From positions 1 to 63,852 of the forward strand of contig JBGAQP010000024.1 of assembly GCA_044220635.1 (NCBI GenBank): a DNA stretch of 63,852 bases, given 5' to 3'. A program made the translations under genes and the position numbers. Below the pieces are notes generated by a model. The model was not told where the DNA came from and made no database searches. It saw nothing but the letters and a program-made list of their open reading frames with translations. Every line of letters begins with the position of its first letter. The stretch's first letter is position 1. Source of the stretch: JBGAQP01 sp044220635 (lineage in GTDB: Bacteria; Pseudomonadota; Gammaproteobacteria; Burkholderiales; Usitatibacteraceae). Positions 24,823 to 32,946 of the stretch are shown piece after piece.

Positions 24823-25626
24823 ATGACGCTCACCGTCTCGCAGCTCCACATCCACCCCGTCAAGAGCCTCGGCGCGATCGCGCTCGGCAAGGCCGAGCTC
24901 ACCCCGCGCGGCCTGCGCTTCGACCGGCGCTTCATGGTGGTCGACCGCGCGGGCGACTTCCTCACGCAGCGCGAGCACCCGCGGATGGCGACGGTGTGGA
25001 CCGAGATCGGCGAAGGGAAGCTGCGCCTCGCCGCGCCCGACGCGGGGGAAGTCGCGTTGAGCGCCGAGCCGTACGAGGGCGAGACGATCCTCGTGCGCGT
25101 CTGGAACAGCCGCTGTCGCGCCATCGCCCCCTCGCCCGAGGCCGACCGCTGGCTCTCGCAGGCGCTCGGCATGGACTGCCGGCTCGTCTACATGCCCGAG
25201 GAAACGCGGCGCGAAGTGAGCCCCGAGTACGCGGGCGCGGGCCGGATCGTGAGCTTCGCCGACGGCTATCCGGTCCTCGTCACGACCGAGGCCTCGCTCG
25301 CGGAGCTCAATTCCCGCCTCGAGCGGCCGATTCCGATGAACCGCTTCCGGCCCAACGTCGTGGTCGCGGGCGGGGAGCCCTGGGCCGAGGACGGGTGGCG
25401 GACCATCGCCGTCGGATCCGTGCGGCTCGGCCTCGCGAAGCCCTGCGGGCGCTGCCAGGTGACCACCACGGACCAGGCCACGGGCGAGGTGACCGGCCCC
25501 GAGCCGCTCGCGACCCTGGCCACCTACCGCGAGAGCGCGGAGTTCGGCGTGCGCTTCGGCGTCAACGCGCTGCCCGAGGCGCTCGGCACCCTGAGCGTGG
25601 GCGATGCGGTGACGGTGCTCGACTAG
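24823..25626 (+). CDS. MOSC domain protein (YcbX/mARC-like)
   Basis: A molybdenum-cofactor-binding protein of 267 residues. The N-terminal MOSC beta-barrel (about 3-120) begins LHIHPVKSLGAI, and the C-terminal MOSC domain includes PMNRFRPNVVV and KPCGRCQVTTTDQATG; the cysteine in KPCGRC is the position that binds molybdenum in YcbX and mARC. E. coli YcbX has an extra ferredoxin domain that is absent here, so an outside electron donor is needed. Such enzymes reduce N-hydroxylated compounds. The ATG at 24823 precedes TLTVSQL. Its stop overlaps the stop of the DUF423 gene through a shared CTAG. Confidence 0.9.
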   Translation: MTLTVSQLHIHPVKSLGAIALGKAELTPRGLRFDRRFMVVDRAGDFLTQREHPRMATVWTEIGEGKLRLAAPDAGEVALSAEPYEGETILVRVWNSRCRAIAPSPEADRWLSQALGMDCRLVYMPEETRREVSPEYAGAGRIVSFADGYPVLVTTEASLAELNSRLERPIPMNRFRPNVVVAGGEPWAEDGWRTIAVGSVRLGLAKPCGRCQVTTTDQATGEVTGPEPLATLATYRESAEFGVRFGVNALPEALGTLSVGDAVTVLD

Positions 25627-25994
25627 CGCCGTTCCAGCAGCGCGAAGGCGGCGAGCGCCATCCAGCCCGCGATGAAGGCGAGGCCACCCAGGGGCGCCAC
25701 GATCCCGAGCGAGCTCGCGGTGAAGGCGAGCGCGTAGAGGGAGCCGCAGAAGAGGACCACGCCCGCGAGCAGCAGCAGGCCAGAGGCCGCGAGCCAGCGG
25801 GAGGCGGCGCCGCGGGCGATCGTGCCGATCACGACGATCCCGAGGCCGTGGACGAGCTGGTAGAGCACCGCGGTCTGCAGCAGCCGCACGGCGTCGGGAT
25901 GCGCGGGGTTGCGCACCGCGTGCGAGGCGATCGCGCCCATCGCCACCGCCGCGGCGAGCACGATCGCGCCCGCCGCGAGGAGGAAGCGCGCCAC
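25623..25994 (-). CDS. DUF423 family small membrane protein
   Basis: A 123-residue protein with four predicted membrane helices, in the DUF423 (YgdD) family of unknown function. Typical segments are MGAIASHAV near residue 19, LLQTAVLYQLVHGLGIV near 38, and LFCGSLYAL near 80 followed by APLGGLAFIAGWMALA. It follows the RND exporter on the same strand after 10 bases, so it is probably the last gene of that unit. Confidence 0.88.
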   Translation of the reverse strand: MARFLLAAGAIVLAAAVAMGAIASHAVRNPAHPDAVRLLQTAVLYQLVHGLGIVVIGTIARGAASRWLAASGLLLLAGVVLFCGSLYALAFTASSLGIVAPLGGLAFIAGWMALAAFALLERR

Positions 25995-26004
25995 CGGGCC
26001 GCGC

Positions 26005-28371
26005 TCAGTCCGTCGCCGCCGGGGCTGTCGGAGCCGCCGCCGGCGCCGCCGGGTGGTGGGGTTTCAGCAGGAAGGCGGCGAGCGCGGGCAGCAGGAAGAT
26101 CGCGCCCAGCATGTTCAGGAAGAACATGAACGCGAGCAGGATCCCCATGTCGGCCTGGAACTTGAGCGCCGAAATCGCCCAGGTGCCCACGCCGAGGGTC
26201 ATGGTGACGGCGGTGAAGACCATCGCCGTGCCACGCTCCTTCAGCGCCTCGAAGAACGCGATCGCGAGCGGCTTGCCCTCCTCCAGGTGGATCTCGATGC
26301 GGTCGTAGAGGTAGATCCCGTAGTCGACGCCCACGCCCACGCCGAGCGCGATCACCGGCAGCGTCGAGACCTTGAGACCGATGCCCAGGGTGGGCATCAG
26401 CGCCTCGCACAGCACCGAGACGATCGCGAGCGGGATGAGGATGCAAAGCGTCGCCCGGAGGCTGCGGAACGTGACCATGCACATCACGAGCAGCGCCCCG
26501 AAGATCGCGAAGTTCATCTCCCAGCGCGCCTTGTCCACGGCCTCGTTGGTGGCGGCGGCCACGCCCATGTTGCCGGTGGCGAGCTTGAACTCGAGCTTGT
26601 CGCTCGGGTGCGCCGCGGCGAAGCGCTTCACCTCGGCGACGAGCCGAGCGAGCGTGGCGCCCTGCTGGTCGGTGGTGTTCACGAGCACCTGCATCGCGCT
26701 GCAGTCGGGGTTGAGGAGCCCCGTCGCCGTGTCGATGGGCGTCACGCTCTGCGCCATCACCTGGGGATCGCGGGGGAGCTGGCGCCACTTGAGGTTGCCC
26801 TCGTTGAACCCGGCGTTCACGACGCGCGCGAGGCCCGGCAGCGAGATCACCGACTGCGTGCCCGGCACGTTCTGCATGTACCAGTCGAAGCGCTCGATGG
26901 CGGTCATCACGTCGTAGTTCGTGCACGCGCCCTGCACGCCCCTGGTCTGAGCGACGACGCCCAGCGTGTTCACGCCGATCGCGAACTTCTCGACGATCTT
27001 CGCGTTGTCGAGGTTGTAGCGCGACTCGGGGCGCAGCTCCGGCACGCCGATGCCGTAGTCGCCGACCCGCAGCTGGTGCGCCTGGATGACGCCGAGCGCG
27101 AGGATGACCGCCGCCCCCGCGATGATCAGGGTGGCCCGGCGGCGTTCCACGCAGTGGGCGGCGTTGCGCCAGAAGCGGTCCGCGCGGCTCTCGTGGTAGG
27201 CCTCCTCGGCGATCGCCTTGCGGGAGATCGTGAGGTGCGAGAGCAGGATCGGCAGCAGCATCTTGTTGGTGACGATCATCCAGCCCACGCCGAGGGAGGC
27301 CGTGATCCCGAGCTCGCGCACGATGTCGATCGGGATGAGCATGATCACCGCGAAGCCGAGCACGTTGGTGAGCAGCGCGAGCGTCCCCGGGATGAAGAGC
27401 TTCGCGAACGCGCGGCGCGCGGCCGTCAGGCTGTCCGTGCCCGTGCCGACCTCGCGCTCCCAGGTCTTCGACATCTGAACGGCGTGGGAGACGCCGATCG
27501 AGAAGATGAGGAAGGGCACGAGGATCGAGAGCGGATCGATCCCGTAGCCGAGGACCGGCAGCGTCCCGAGGAGCCAGAGCACCGGCATCATGGCGACCAC
27601 GAGCGCGACCAGCGTGAGCTTGAGGTCCTTCACGAACCAGAGCATGAGCGCGAAGGTGATCACGAAGGCGATGCCGAAGAAGGTGATCACGCCGCGCGCG
27701 CCGTCGCGGATGTCGCCCACGGCCTTCGCGAAGCCGATGACGTGCACCGTGTGCTTCTCGCTCGCGTACTTCTCGCGCAGGGCCTCGAGCTTCGACGCGA
27801 ACTCGAAGTAGTTGAGCCGCTGGCCGGTCTGGGGATCGATCTCGAGGAGGGCTGCGCCCACGAGCCCGCCGGAGAAGTCGCTCGCCACCGTGCGGCCGAC
27901 CTCGCCGGACTTCTGGATGTTGGCGCGCACCGTCTTCAGGTCCTCGTCGGTGCCCTGGAAGGTGGCGGGGATGACGTTGCCCCCGGCGAAGCCCTCCTCG
28001 ATCACCTCGATGAAGCGGGTGTTGGGCGTGAAGAGCGACTTCACCGAGGGGCGGTCCACGCCGTTCAGCAGGAACACCTCGTCGGTGATCGCCTTGAGCT
28101 TGGCCATGTAGGCCTTGTCGAAGATGTCGCCCTCCTTCTGCATCAGGGCGATGACGATGCGGTTGGCGCTGCCGAACTCCTTCTGGTAGTCGCGGTACAC
28201 CTTCATGTACGGGTGCGTGAGCGGCACCATCTTGCTGAAGCCCGCGTCCACGACGAGCCGCGAGGCGGACGCCGCGAAGAGGACGGTCAGCACGGCGAAG
28301 ACGGCGAGCCAGGCCCGGCGGTGCTCGAAGACGATCGCCGAGACCTTCTGGATGAGGGCGTTCAGGGTCAT
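26005..28371 (-). CDS. RND superfamily (MMPL-like) exporter
   Basis: A 788-residue inner-membrane protein of the RND/MMPL superfamily, built as two repeats, each with one helix, a large periplasmic loop and five helices. The first loop is about 50-215 and the second about 440-605. RND signatures GIDPLSILVPFLIFSIGVSHAV near 285 and GVGVGVDYGIYLYDRI near 680 each carry the conserved acidic/polar residues of helix 4. It resembles the exporters that move lipids or hydrophobic compounds (MmpL, HpnN). It is the last large gene of a set with Ycf48-like, DUF1329 and DUF1302 proteins, a grouping common in betaproteobacteria and pseudomonads. The cargo is unknown; a fatty-acid or steroid-like lipid fits the neighbours. 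Confidence 0.9.
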   Translation of the reverse strand: MTLNALIQKVSAIVFEHRRAWLAVFAVLTVLFAASASRLVVDAGFSKMVPLTHPYMKVYRDYQKEFGSANRIVIALMQKEGDIFDKAYMAKLKAITDEVFLLNGVDRPSVKSLFTPNTRFIEVIEEGFAGGNVIPATFQGTDEDLKTVRANIQKSGEVGRTVASDFSGGLVGAALLEIDPQTGQRLNYFEFASKLEALREKYASEKHTVHVIGFAKAVGDIRDGARGVITFFGIAFVITFALMLWFVKDLKLTLVALVVAMMPVLWLLGTLPVLGYGIDPLSILVPFLIFSIGVSHAVQMSKTWEREVGTGTDSLTAARRAFAKLFIPGTLALLTNVLGFAVIMLIPIDIVRELGITASLGVGWMIVTNKMLLPILLSHLTISRKAIAEEAYHESRADRFWRNAAHCVERRRATLIIAGAAVILALGVIQAHQLRVGDYGIGVPELRPESRYNLDNAKIVEKFAIGVNTLGVVAQTRGVQGACTNYDVMTAIERFDWYMQNVPGTQSVISLPGLARVVNAGFNEGNLKWRQLPRDPQVMAQSVTPIDTATGLLNPDCSAMQVLVNTTDQQGATLARLVAEVKRFAAAHPSDKLEFKLATGNMGVAAATNEAVDKARWEMNFAIFGALLVMCMVTFRSLRATLCILIPLAIVSVLCEALMPTLGIGLKVSTLPVIALGVGVGVDYGIYLYDRIEIHLEEGKPLAIAFFEALKERGTAMVFTAVTMTLGVGTWAISALKFQADMGILLAFMFFLNMLGAIFLLPALAAFLLKPHHPAAPAAAPTAPAATD

Positions 28372-28384
28372 GGTCGTCGCCCGC

Positions 28385-29347
28385 CTAGCGTTTGTGGGAC
28401 GCGAGGGGCGCGGAGCGCGCGCCCGCCTCGCCGAACAGCAGCACCGCGTTCGGCGCGCCGAGGACCGCCTTCGAGTAGGCCCGCGTGCTCCCGGTGGCGA
28501 GCGCGACGAAGGACTGCCCCTGGTCGCGCGACACGAGCACGGTTCCCGCCGCGCCCGCGATCACGAGCGCGCCGTCGGGCAGCCTCGAGCCGCCCATCAG
28601 GCTCGCGACCGAGGGGTTGTCGACCTGCGCCCAGCTCTTCCCCCCGTCCTTCGAGCGGTAGATCCGCCCGCGCATGCCGAAGGCGACGACCGCGCCGTCC
28701 TCCGCCACGAGCGCCCCGAAGTACGATCCCTTGTAGGGCGCGGCGAGCGGCTTCCAGGTCCTGCCCGCGTCCTCGGAGGCGAGCATCGTCCCCGCCTCGC
28801 CGAGAACGAGGAGCGAGGATTCCCCCAGGCGCACGATCGCGTTGAGGTGCTTGTCGTCGGCGATCACGGTGCGGGCGTTCCAGGACTTCCCGCCGTCGGC
28901 GGTCTCGTAGTACGCCCCGTAGGCGCCCACCGCGATGGCCGCGTCCTTCGACAGGGCGAGGACGTCGAGCAGCGGGCGCTGCTCGGAGGGCGCCGAGAAC
29001 TGCTGCGTCCAGGTCTCGCCGCCGTCGGCGGTGCCGAGGATCACCGCGTCGTGGCCCACGGCCCAGCCGTGCCTCGCGTCGGCGAAATCGAGCGCGGTGA
29101 GCAGCGGCGCCGCGGGCGACTTCGCGCGCTTCCAGGTCCCGCCGTTGTCGTCGCTGAAGACGACGTAGCCGCGGTCGCCGACGGCGACCACGCGGCTGCC
29201 CCGGTGCGTGGCGTCGAGGAGCAGGAGCCGGTCCATGGTGGTCTTCCCGAGCGGTCCCGACTCCGGCAGGACCTCGGGCTCCGGGGCGGCCGCGGCCCCC
29301 CAGGCGATGGCCGCGCCGGCGAGCGCCGCGACGAAGTTCCTCTTCAT
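28385..29347 (-). CDS. Exported Ycf48-like/BNR-repeat protein
   Basis: A 320-residue protein with a signal peptide (about 1-20, ending near GAAAA) and a beta-propeller made of repeating BNR/Ycf48-type turns: DNGGTWKRA, DGGETWTQQF, DGGKSWNART, DAGRTWKPL, DGGKSWAQV and DQGQSFVAL at roughly 40-residue spacing. Ycf48 of cyanobacteria helps assemble photosystem II, but in non-photosynthetic bacteria these propellers appear beside RND exporters and DUF1302/DUF1329 proteins. It is likely a periplasmic partner of the downstream RND exporter, 13 bases away. The exact role is not known. Confidence 0.88.
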   Translation of the reverse strand: MKRNFVAALAGAAIAWGAAAAPEPEVLPESGPLGKTTMDRLLLLDATHRGSRVVAVGDRGYVVFSDDNGGTWKRAKSPAAPLLTALDFADARHGWAVGHDAVILGTADGGETWTQQFSAPSEQRPLLDVLALSKDAAIAVGAYGAYYETADGGKSWNARTVIADDKHLNAIVRLGESSLLVLGEAGTMLASEDAGRTWKPLAAPYKGSYFGALVAEDGAVVAFGMRGRIYRSKDGGKSWAQVDNPSVASLMGGSRLPDGALVIAGAAGTVLVSRDQGQSFVALATGSTRAYSKAVLGAPNAVLLFGEAGARSAPLASHKR

Positions 29348-29373
29348 GCTCCCTGCCCTCCTCGTGGCGCGCG

Positions 29374-29448
29374 CCCGAAATGAAACGGGGGCAGATCCGG
29401 CGCGGTCGGCGCGTGCGGAAATGCCCCCGTCCGGCGCGAGCGCGCCGG
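29374..29448 (-). terminator. Hairpins after the DUF1329 gene, the second followed by TTTCATTT
   Basis: Just after the DUF1329 stop on the minus strand lie a compact hairpin (CCGGCGCG/CGCGCCGG, 29431-29448) and a longer one (ACGGGGGCA/TGCCCCCGT, 29385-29430) followed by TTTCATTTC. This looks like an intrinsic terminator or attenuator that would lower expression of the Ycf48-like and RND genes relative to DUF1302/DUF1329. Confidence 0.5.
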
Positions 29449-29455
29449 GTCGTGC

Positions 29456-30820
29456 CTAGCGGCTTCCCATCCCGCGAAGCGCGGCCGGGGTGTAGTCCGC
29501 CGGCGAGCGCTTGATCGGCTCGTAGATCTTCGTCTCCTCGCTCCTCAGGCCCATGGCGATGTAGCGGCCCGACTGCAGGTCGTTGTGGACCTCGACCGTG
29601 CCGAAGAGCATCGGGACGTTGTACCAGTTCTCGACGTGCTGCTCGGAATAGCGCCAGAGCTCGCCGCGGCCGTCGTACTTGTCCGAGGCGAGGATCGCCC
29701 AGCTGTCCTCGTCGAGGAAGAACACCCGGCGCGAGTAGATGTGGCTCGTGCCGGGCTTGAGCGTCGCCTCGACCACCCACACGCGGTGCAGCTCGTAGCG
29801 CGGGATGTCCTGGTTGATGTGGCCGGCCTTCAGGATGTCGGCGTACTTGAGCTTCGGGTCCGAGAGCCGGTAGGAGTTGTAGGGCACGTACATCTCGCGC
29901 TTGCCCACGAGCTTCCAGTTGTAGCGGTCGGTCGCCCCGTTGTACATGCCGAAGTCGTCGTTCGTGCGCAGGCCGTCGGCGGCCGTCCCCGGGTTGTCGT
30001 AGGCGACGTTGGGCGCGAGGCGCACGCGGCGCTGGCCGGGGTTGTAGGTCCAGGCCGAGCGCGGCTCCTTCGTCTGGTCCACGGTCTCGTGCACGAGCAG
30101 GATCTGGCCCGCGAGGCGCGCCGGCGCCGTCGTGTTCTGCACGTAGTTGAGGATCTTGTTGTTCTCGCGCTGCGCGAGCGGCTTGGAGAGGTTGCCGTAG
30201 GAGAAGTCGTACTCGTACTCGAACTTCACCAGGGCGTAGTCGCCGGTGCGCGTGACCGCGGCCTGGGACCAGTGCATGGCGAACGTGTCCCCGCGGTACC
30301 GGAGCAGCGCGTTCCAGATCGCCTCGTTGCCGTCCTTCGGGATCGGGAAGGGCACGCCGCCCGTGCAGCCGGTGACGCCGTTGCCGCCCGGGGCGAGCTT
30401 CGCCTTGGCGGCGCATTCCCTCGTCTCGCGGTAGTGGGCCTCGGGGGCGGCGGCGCTGCGGCGCGTCGGGTACACGACCATCTTGTAGGTCGGATACTTC
30501 TTGAGCATCGCCATCTGGCCGGCCGTCAGCTGGTCCTTGTACTTGTCCGCGCTCTTGCCGTCGATGGTGAAGAGCGGCTTGTCCGCGGCGAAGGGATCGG
30601 GGTAGTACTGGCCCTCCTTGTAGCCGGGGACCGCCTTGGTGAGGCCGCCGTCCCAGGCCGGGATGGTGCCCGCGGCGTTGCCCGCCTTCTCGGCGCCGAG
30701 CGGGGAGAGCGTGGTTCCCAGCTTGGCGAGGTCGGCCGCGGAAAGCTCGGCGGTGGCGGGCGCGGCGAAGGCGGATGCGACGACGAGCGCCGTCCAGCCC
30801 TTTCTCGTGATGACTGCCAT
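29456..30820 (-). CDS. DUF1329 family exported protein
   Basis: A 454-residue protein of the DUF1329 family. A signal peptide covers 1-24 (TALVVASAFAAPATA before ELS). Family features include TIPAWDGGLTK near residue 52, a Cys pair in the middle (RECAAKAKL and VTGCTGG), and RVFFLDEDSWAIL near 390. The fold is related to outer-membrane lipoprotein-sorting proteins such as LolB-like barrels, so it may carry a lipid across the periplasm. GGAGG stands six bases before ATG 30818-30820. It follows DUF1302 in the same unit and is found with it in many genomes. A function in lipid export or uptake is inference. Confidence 0.88.
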   Translation of the reverse strand: MAVITRKGWTALVVASAFAAPATAELSAADLAKLGTTLSPLGAEKAGNAAGTIPAWDGGLTKAVPGYKEGQYYPDPFAADKPLFTIDGKSADKYKDQLTAGQMAMLKKYPTYKMVVYPTRRSAAAPEAHYRETRECAAKAKLAPGGNGVTGCTGGVPFPIPKDGNEAIWNALLRYRGDTFAMHWSQAAVTRTGDYALVKFEYEYDFSYGNLSKPLAQRENNKILNYVQNTTAPARLAGQILLVHETVDQTKEPRSAWTYNPGQRRVRLAPNVAYDNPGTAADGLRTNDDFGMYNGATDRYNWKLVGKREMYVPYNSYRLSDPKLKYADILKAGHINQDIPRYELHRVWVVEATLKPGTSHIYSRRVFFLDEDSWAILASDKYDGRGELWRYSEQHVENWYNVPMLFGTVEVHNDLQSGRYIAMGLRSEETKIYEPIKRSPADYTPAALRGMGSR

Positions 30821-30858
30821 GGAATTCCTCCTGGTCATTGGTCTTGTCGGCGTCGCGC

Positions 30859-32790
30859 TCAGAACGAGTAGCTCACGCTGAACGAGTAGAAGTCGCGGTC
30901 CTTGAGGGGATAGGCGCTGCCGCACCAGCTCGCGCTCTGGCCCGGCGTGACGATGCTGCCCGGAGGCGGCGTGTCGGTGCCGCAGTAGGTGCGCCCGCCG
31001 AAGTAGTTCGTGTACTGCAGGTCCACGAGCCACTGGCGCTGGTACTCCCAGGTCGCGCCGATCGAGGCCGACTTGGTGCCGTGGTTGAACGTCGGGCCCA
31101 CGCCCTTCACGTCGTGCGAGAACGCGAAGCGCGGCGCGACGTTGCCGCCGAAGAGCAGGTTGTTGTACTCCAGGCGCCCCGCGATGCGGTAGCCCCAGGA
31201 GAACTCCGTGAGGAAGCCGTCGGTCTGCACCGAGAACGCGCTCGAGACCACGGCGCCGAACTGCGTGGCCGGCAGGTGCACCGCCGGCCCGTTGAACTTC
31301 ACGTCGGTCGGCAGGTTGTGGAACCAGCTGAAGCCCGCCTCGCCGAGCAAGACGAGCTGGTCGGCGCCGATCACGGCCGGCCAGGACTTCGTGAGGGTCG
31401 TCTGGAACTGGCTGAACTTGTGGCGCTGGTAGCCCTGGATGTAGCTGCCGTCGGGCACGAGCGCGGCGGCGGTCGCCCCCGTGGGCGCCCCGGGGATCTG
31501 CGTGTAGCCCGTGATCAGGTTCGGAAGTCCCAGGGCCGCGAGGAGCAGTTCCGGGGTGGCGTACTGCACGGGCAGGTTGGAGCGGTACGAGTACTCGCCC
31601 TGGATGGCGATGCCCTCGGGGCCGGCGGTGTTGAAGCTGATGCCGTAGAGCTTGATGTCCTCGGGGTACTCGGCGAAGTAGTTCGCGGTGCCCGTGTGGC
31701 ACAGCGAGCGCAGCGCCGCCTGGCCGCAGATCGGCGCGATCAGCGGCCCGCCCGTGAGGATCGAGGTCGGCGTGCCCTTGACGCCCGAGAAGAGCGGGAT
31801 CCGGCTGTGGTAGTTGACGTGGTAGAAGCCGAACTCGGTGTTGTTGAGCTCGGTGGCGAGGTAGCGGAACGCGATGCCGTACTGCCCGTCGTCGTCGGGA
31901 TCGCGGTCGGCGACGCGCGGCGCCCAGACCGAGGCCGCGGGGTTGAACGGCCCGTAGAGTCCGGCAGCCGCCGCGCCGAGCTGCGGGACCGTCGGCGGCA
32001 CGGGGTTCGACGGCGGGAAATGCTCGTCCTGGCGGCGCCCGAAGGACAGGATCACCCGGTTCGCGTCGTCGGAGGCGAAGTCGTTGTTCGAGAAGTAGGT
32101 CCCGCGCGGGTCGATGCGGATCTTGTCGTGGTTCGTGAGGTAGAAGCCCTCCACGGAAAGGGCCGGAGTGATCTCCTGGTTGCCCCACAGGCCCGTCGTC
32201 GGCAGGAACGCTTCCTTGAGCTCGGAGCCCGGGATGCGCAGCTTCGAGAGGTCCACGGGGCTCACGACGTTGATGCCGTTGGGGATGAAGGTGCTCTCGC
32301 CCCAGTTGATCACCTGGCGCCCGGCCCTCAGGCGCAGGTTCTTGCCGAAGGGGTCGAAGGCCGCGCTCACGAAGCCGTCGAGGCCCACGACGTTCTTGCC
32401 GACGCGGTCCTGGGCGGTGTCGCCCAGCCCGTTCTTGTCGACGTTGGTGAAGTCGTAGAAGCCCATGCCCCGGCCGAAGAAGCCGAAGTTGCCCCACTTG
32501 AGCTCGAGGTCCACGGTGGCCTTGGCGACGTTCGCGAAGGGCTTGTTGTTGTCGTAGTTGAGATTGCCGTCGTCCTCGTTCACCGAGCGCGCGGTCCCGC
32601 CGTTGGCGATGCCGAAGAGGGAGGCGTCGCGGCTCGAGGCGCGCACCGACACGCCATAGGAAAGCGTCGTGTCGAGGCTGCCGGTGAGGCCGTTGTCCAT
32701 CTTGAACTGGAAGGCCATCGCCGGGGCTGCGCCGAGCATCGCGAGGGCGAGCGCCAGGGGCTTCAGCGTGCTGCGGGGGGCGGATCTCAT
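30859..32790 (-). CDS. DUF1302 family outer-membrane barrel protein
   Basis: A 643-residue protein of family DUF1302 with a signal peptide (1-26, ending GAAPAMA before FQF) and alternating beta-strand sequence to the end, where the final residue is Phe (SFSVSYSF), the signal used for outer-membrane insertion. RQVINWGESTFIPNGIN near 165 is the most conserved block of the family. It is probably a large outer-membrane channel. First gene of the DUF1302-DUF1329-Ycf48-RND series. A candidate sigma-70 promoter lies 76-104 bases upstream. Confidence 0.88.
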   Translation of the reverse strand: MRSAPRSTLKPLALALAMLGAAPAMAFQFKMDNGLTGSLDTTLSYGVSVRASSRDASLFGIANGGTARSVNEDDGNLNYDNNKPFANVAKATVDLELKWGNFGFFGRGMGFYDFTNVDKNGLGDTAQDRVGKNVVGLDGFVSAAFDPFGKNLRLRAGRQVINWGESTFIPNGINVVSPVDLSKLRIPGSELKEAFLPTTGLWGNQEITPALSVEGFYLTNHDKIRIDPRGTYFSNNDFASDDANRVILSFGRRQDEHFPPSNPVPPTVPQLGAAAAGLYGPFNPAASVWAPRVADRDPDDDGQYGIAFRYLATELNNTEFGFYHVNYHSRIPLFSGVKGTPTSILTGGPLIAPICGQAALRSLCHTGTANYFAEYPEDIKLYGISFNTAGPEGIAIQGEYSYRSNLPVQYATPELLLAALGLPNLITGYTQIPGAPTGATAAALVPDGSYIQGYQRHKFSQFQTTLTKSWPAVIGADQLVLLGEAGFSWFHNLPTDVKFNGPAVHLPATQFGAVVSSAFSVQTDGFLTEFSWGYRIAGRLEYNNLLFGGNVAPRFAFSHDVKGVGPTFNHGTKSASIGATWEYQRQWLVDLQYTNYFGGRTYCGTDTPPPGSIVTPGQSASWCGSAYPLKDRDFYSFSVSYSF

Positions 32791-32865
32791 GGAGCGGTTC
32801 TCCTGGAGGGTGTCGTTATCGTTTCGTCGCCGGGCCGGGGAAGCGCGGACTTTTTTCCCGTGGCT

Positions 32866-32894
32866 ATTGTGGTGAATCGGGGCCGAAAAGGCAA
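32866..32894 (-). promoter_or_regulatory. Candidate sigma-70 promoter for the DUF1302 gene
   Basis: On the minus strand TTGCCT (32894-32889) and CACAAT (32871-32866) are separated by 17 bases. They lie in the 156-base gap between the thiolase stop and the DUF1302 start, which is more AT-rich than the surroundings. This would separate expression of the export genes from the upstream beta-oxidation genes. Confidence 0.4.
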
Positions 32895-32946
32895 CGCCGC
32901 ACTGCACCAAAAGCGGCCCCAAAACAATGGCTTGCAAAATGCCGTT

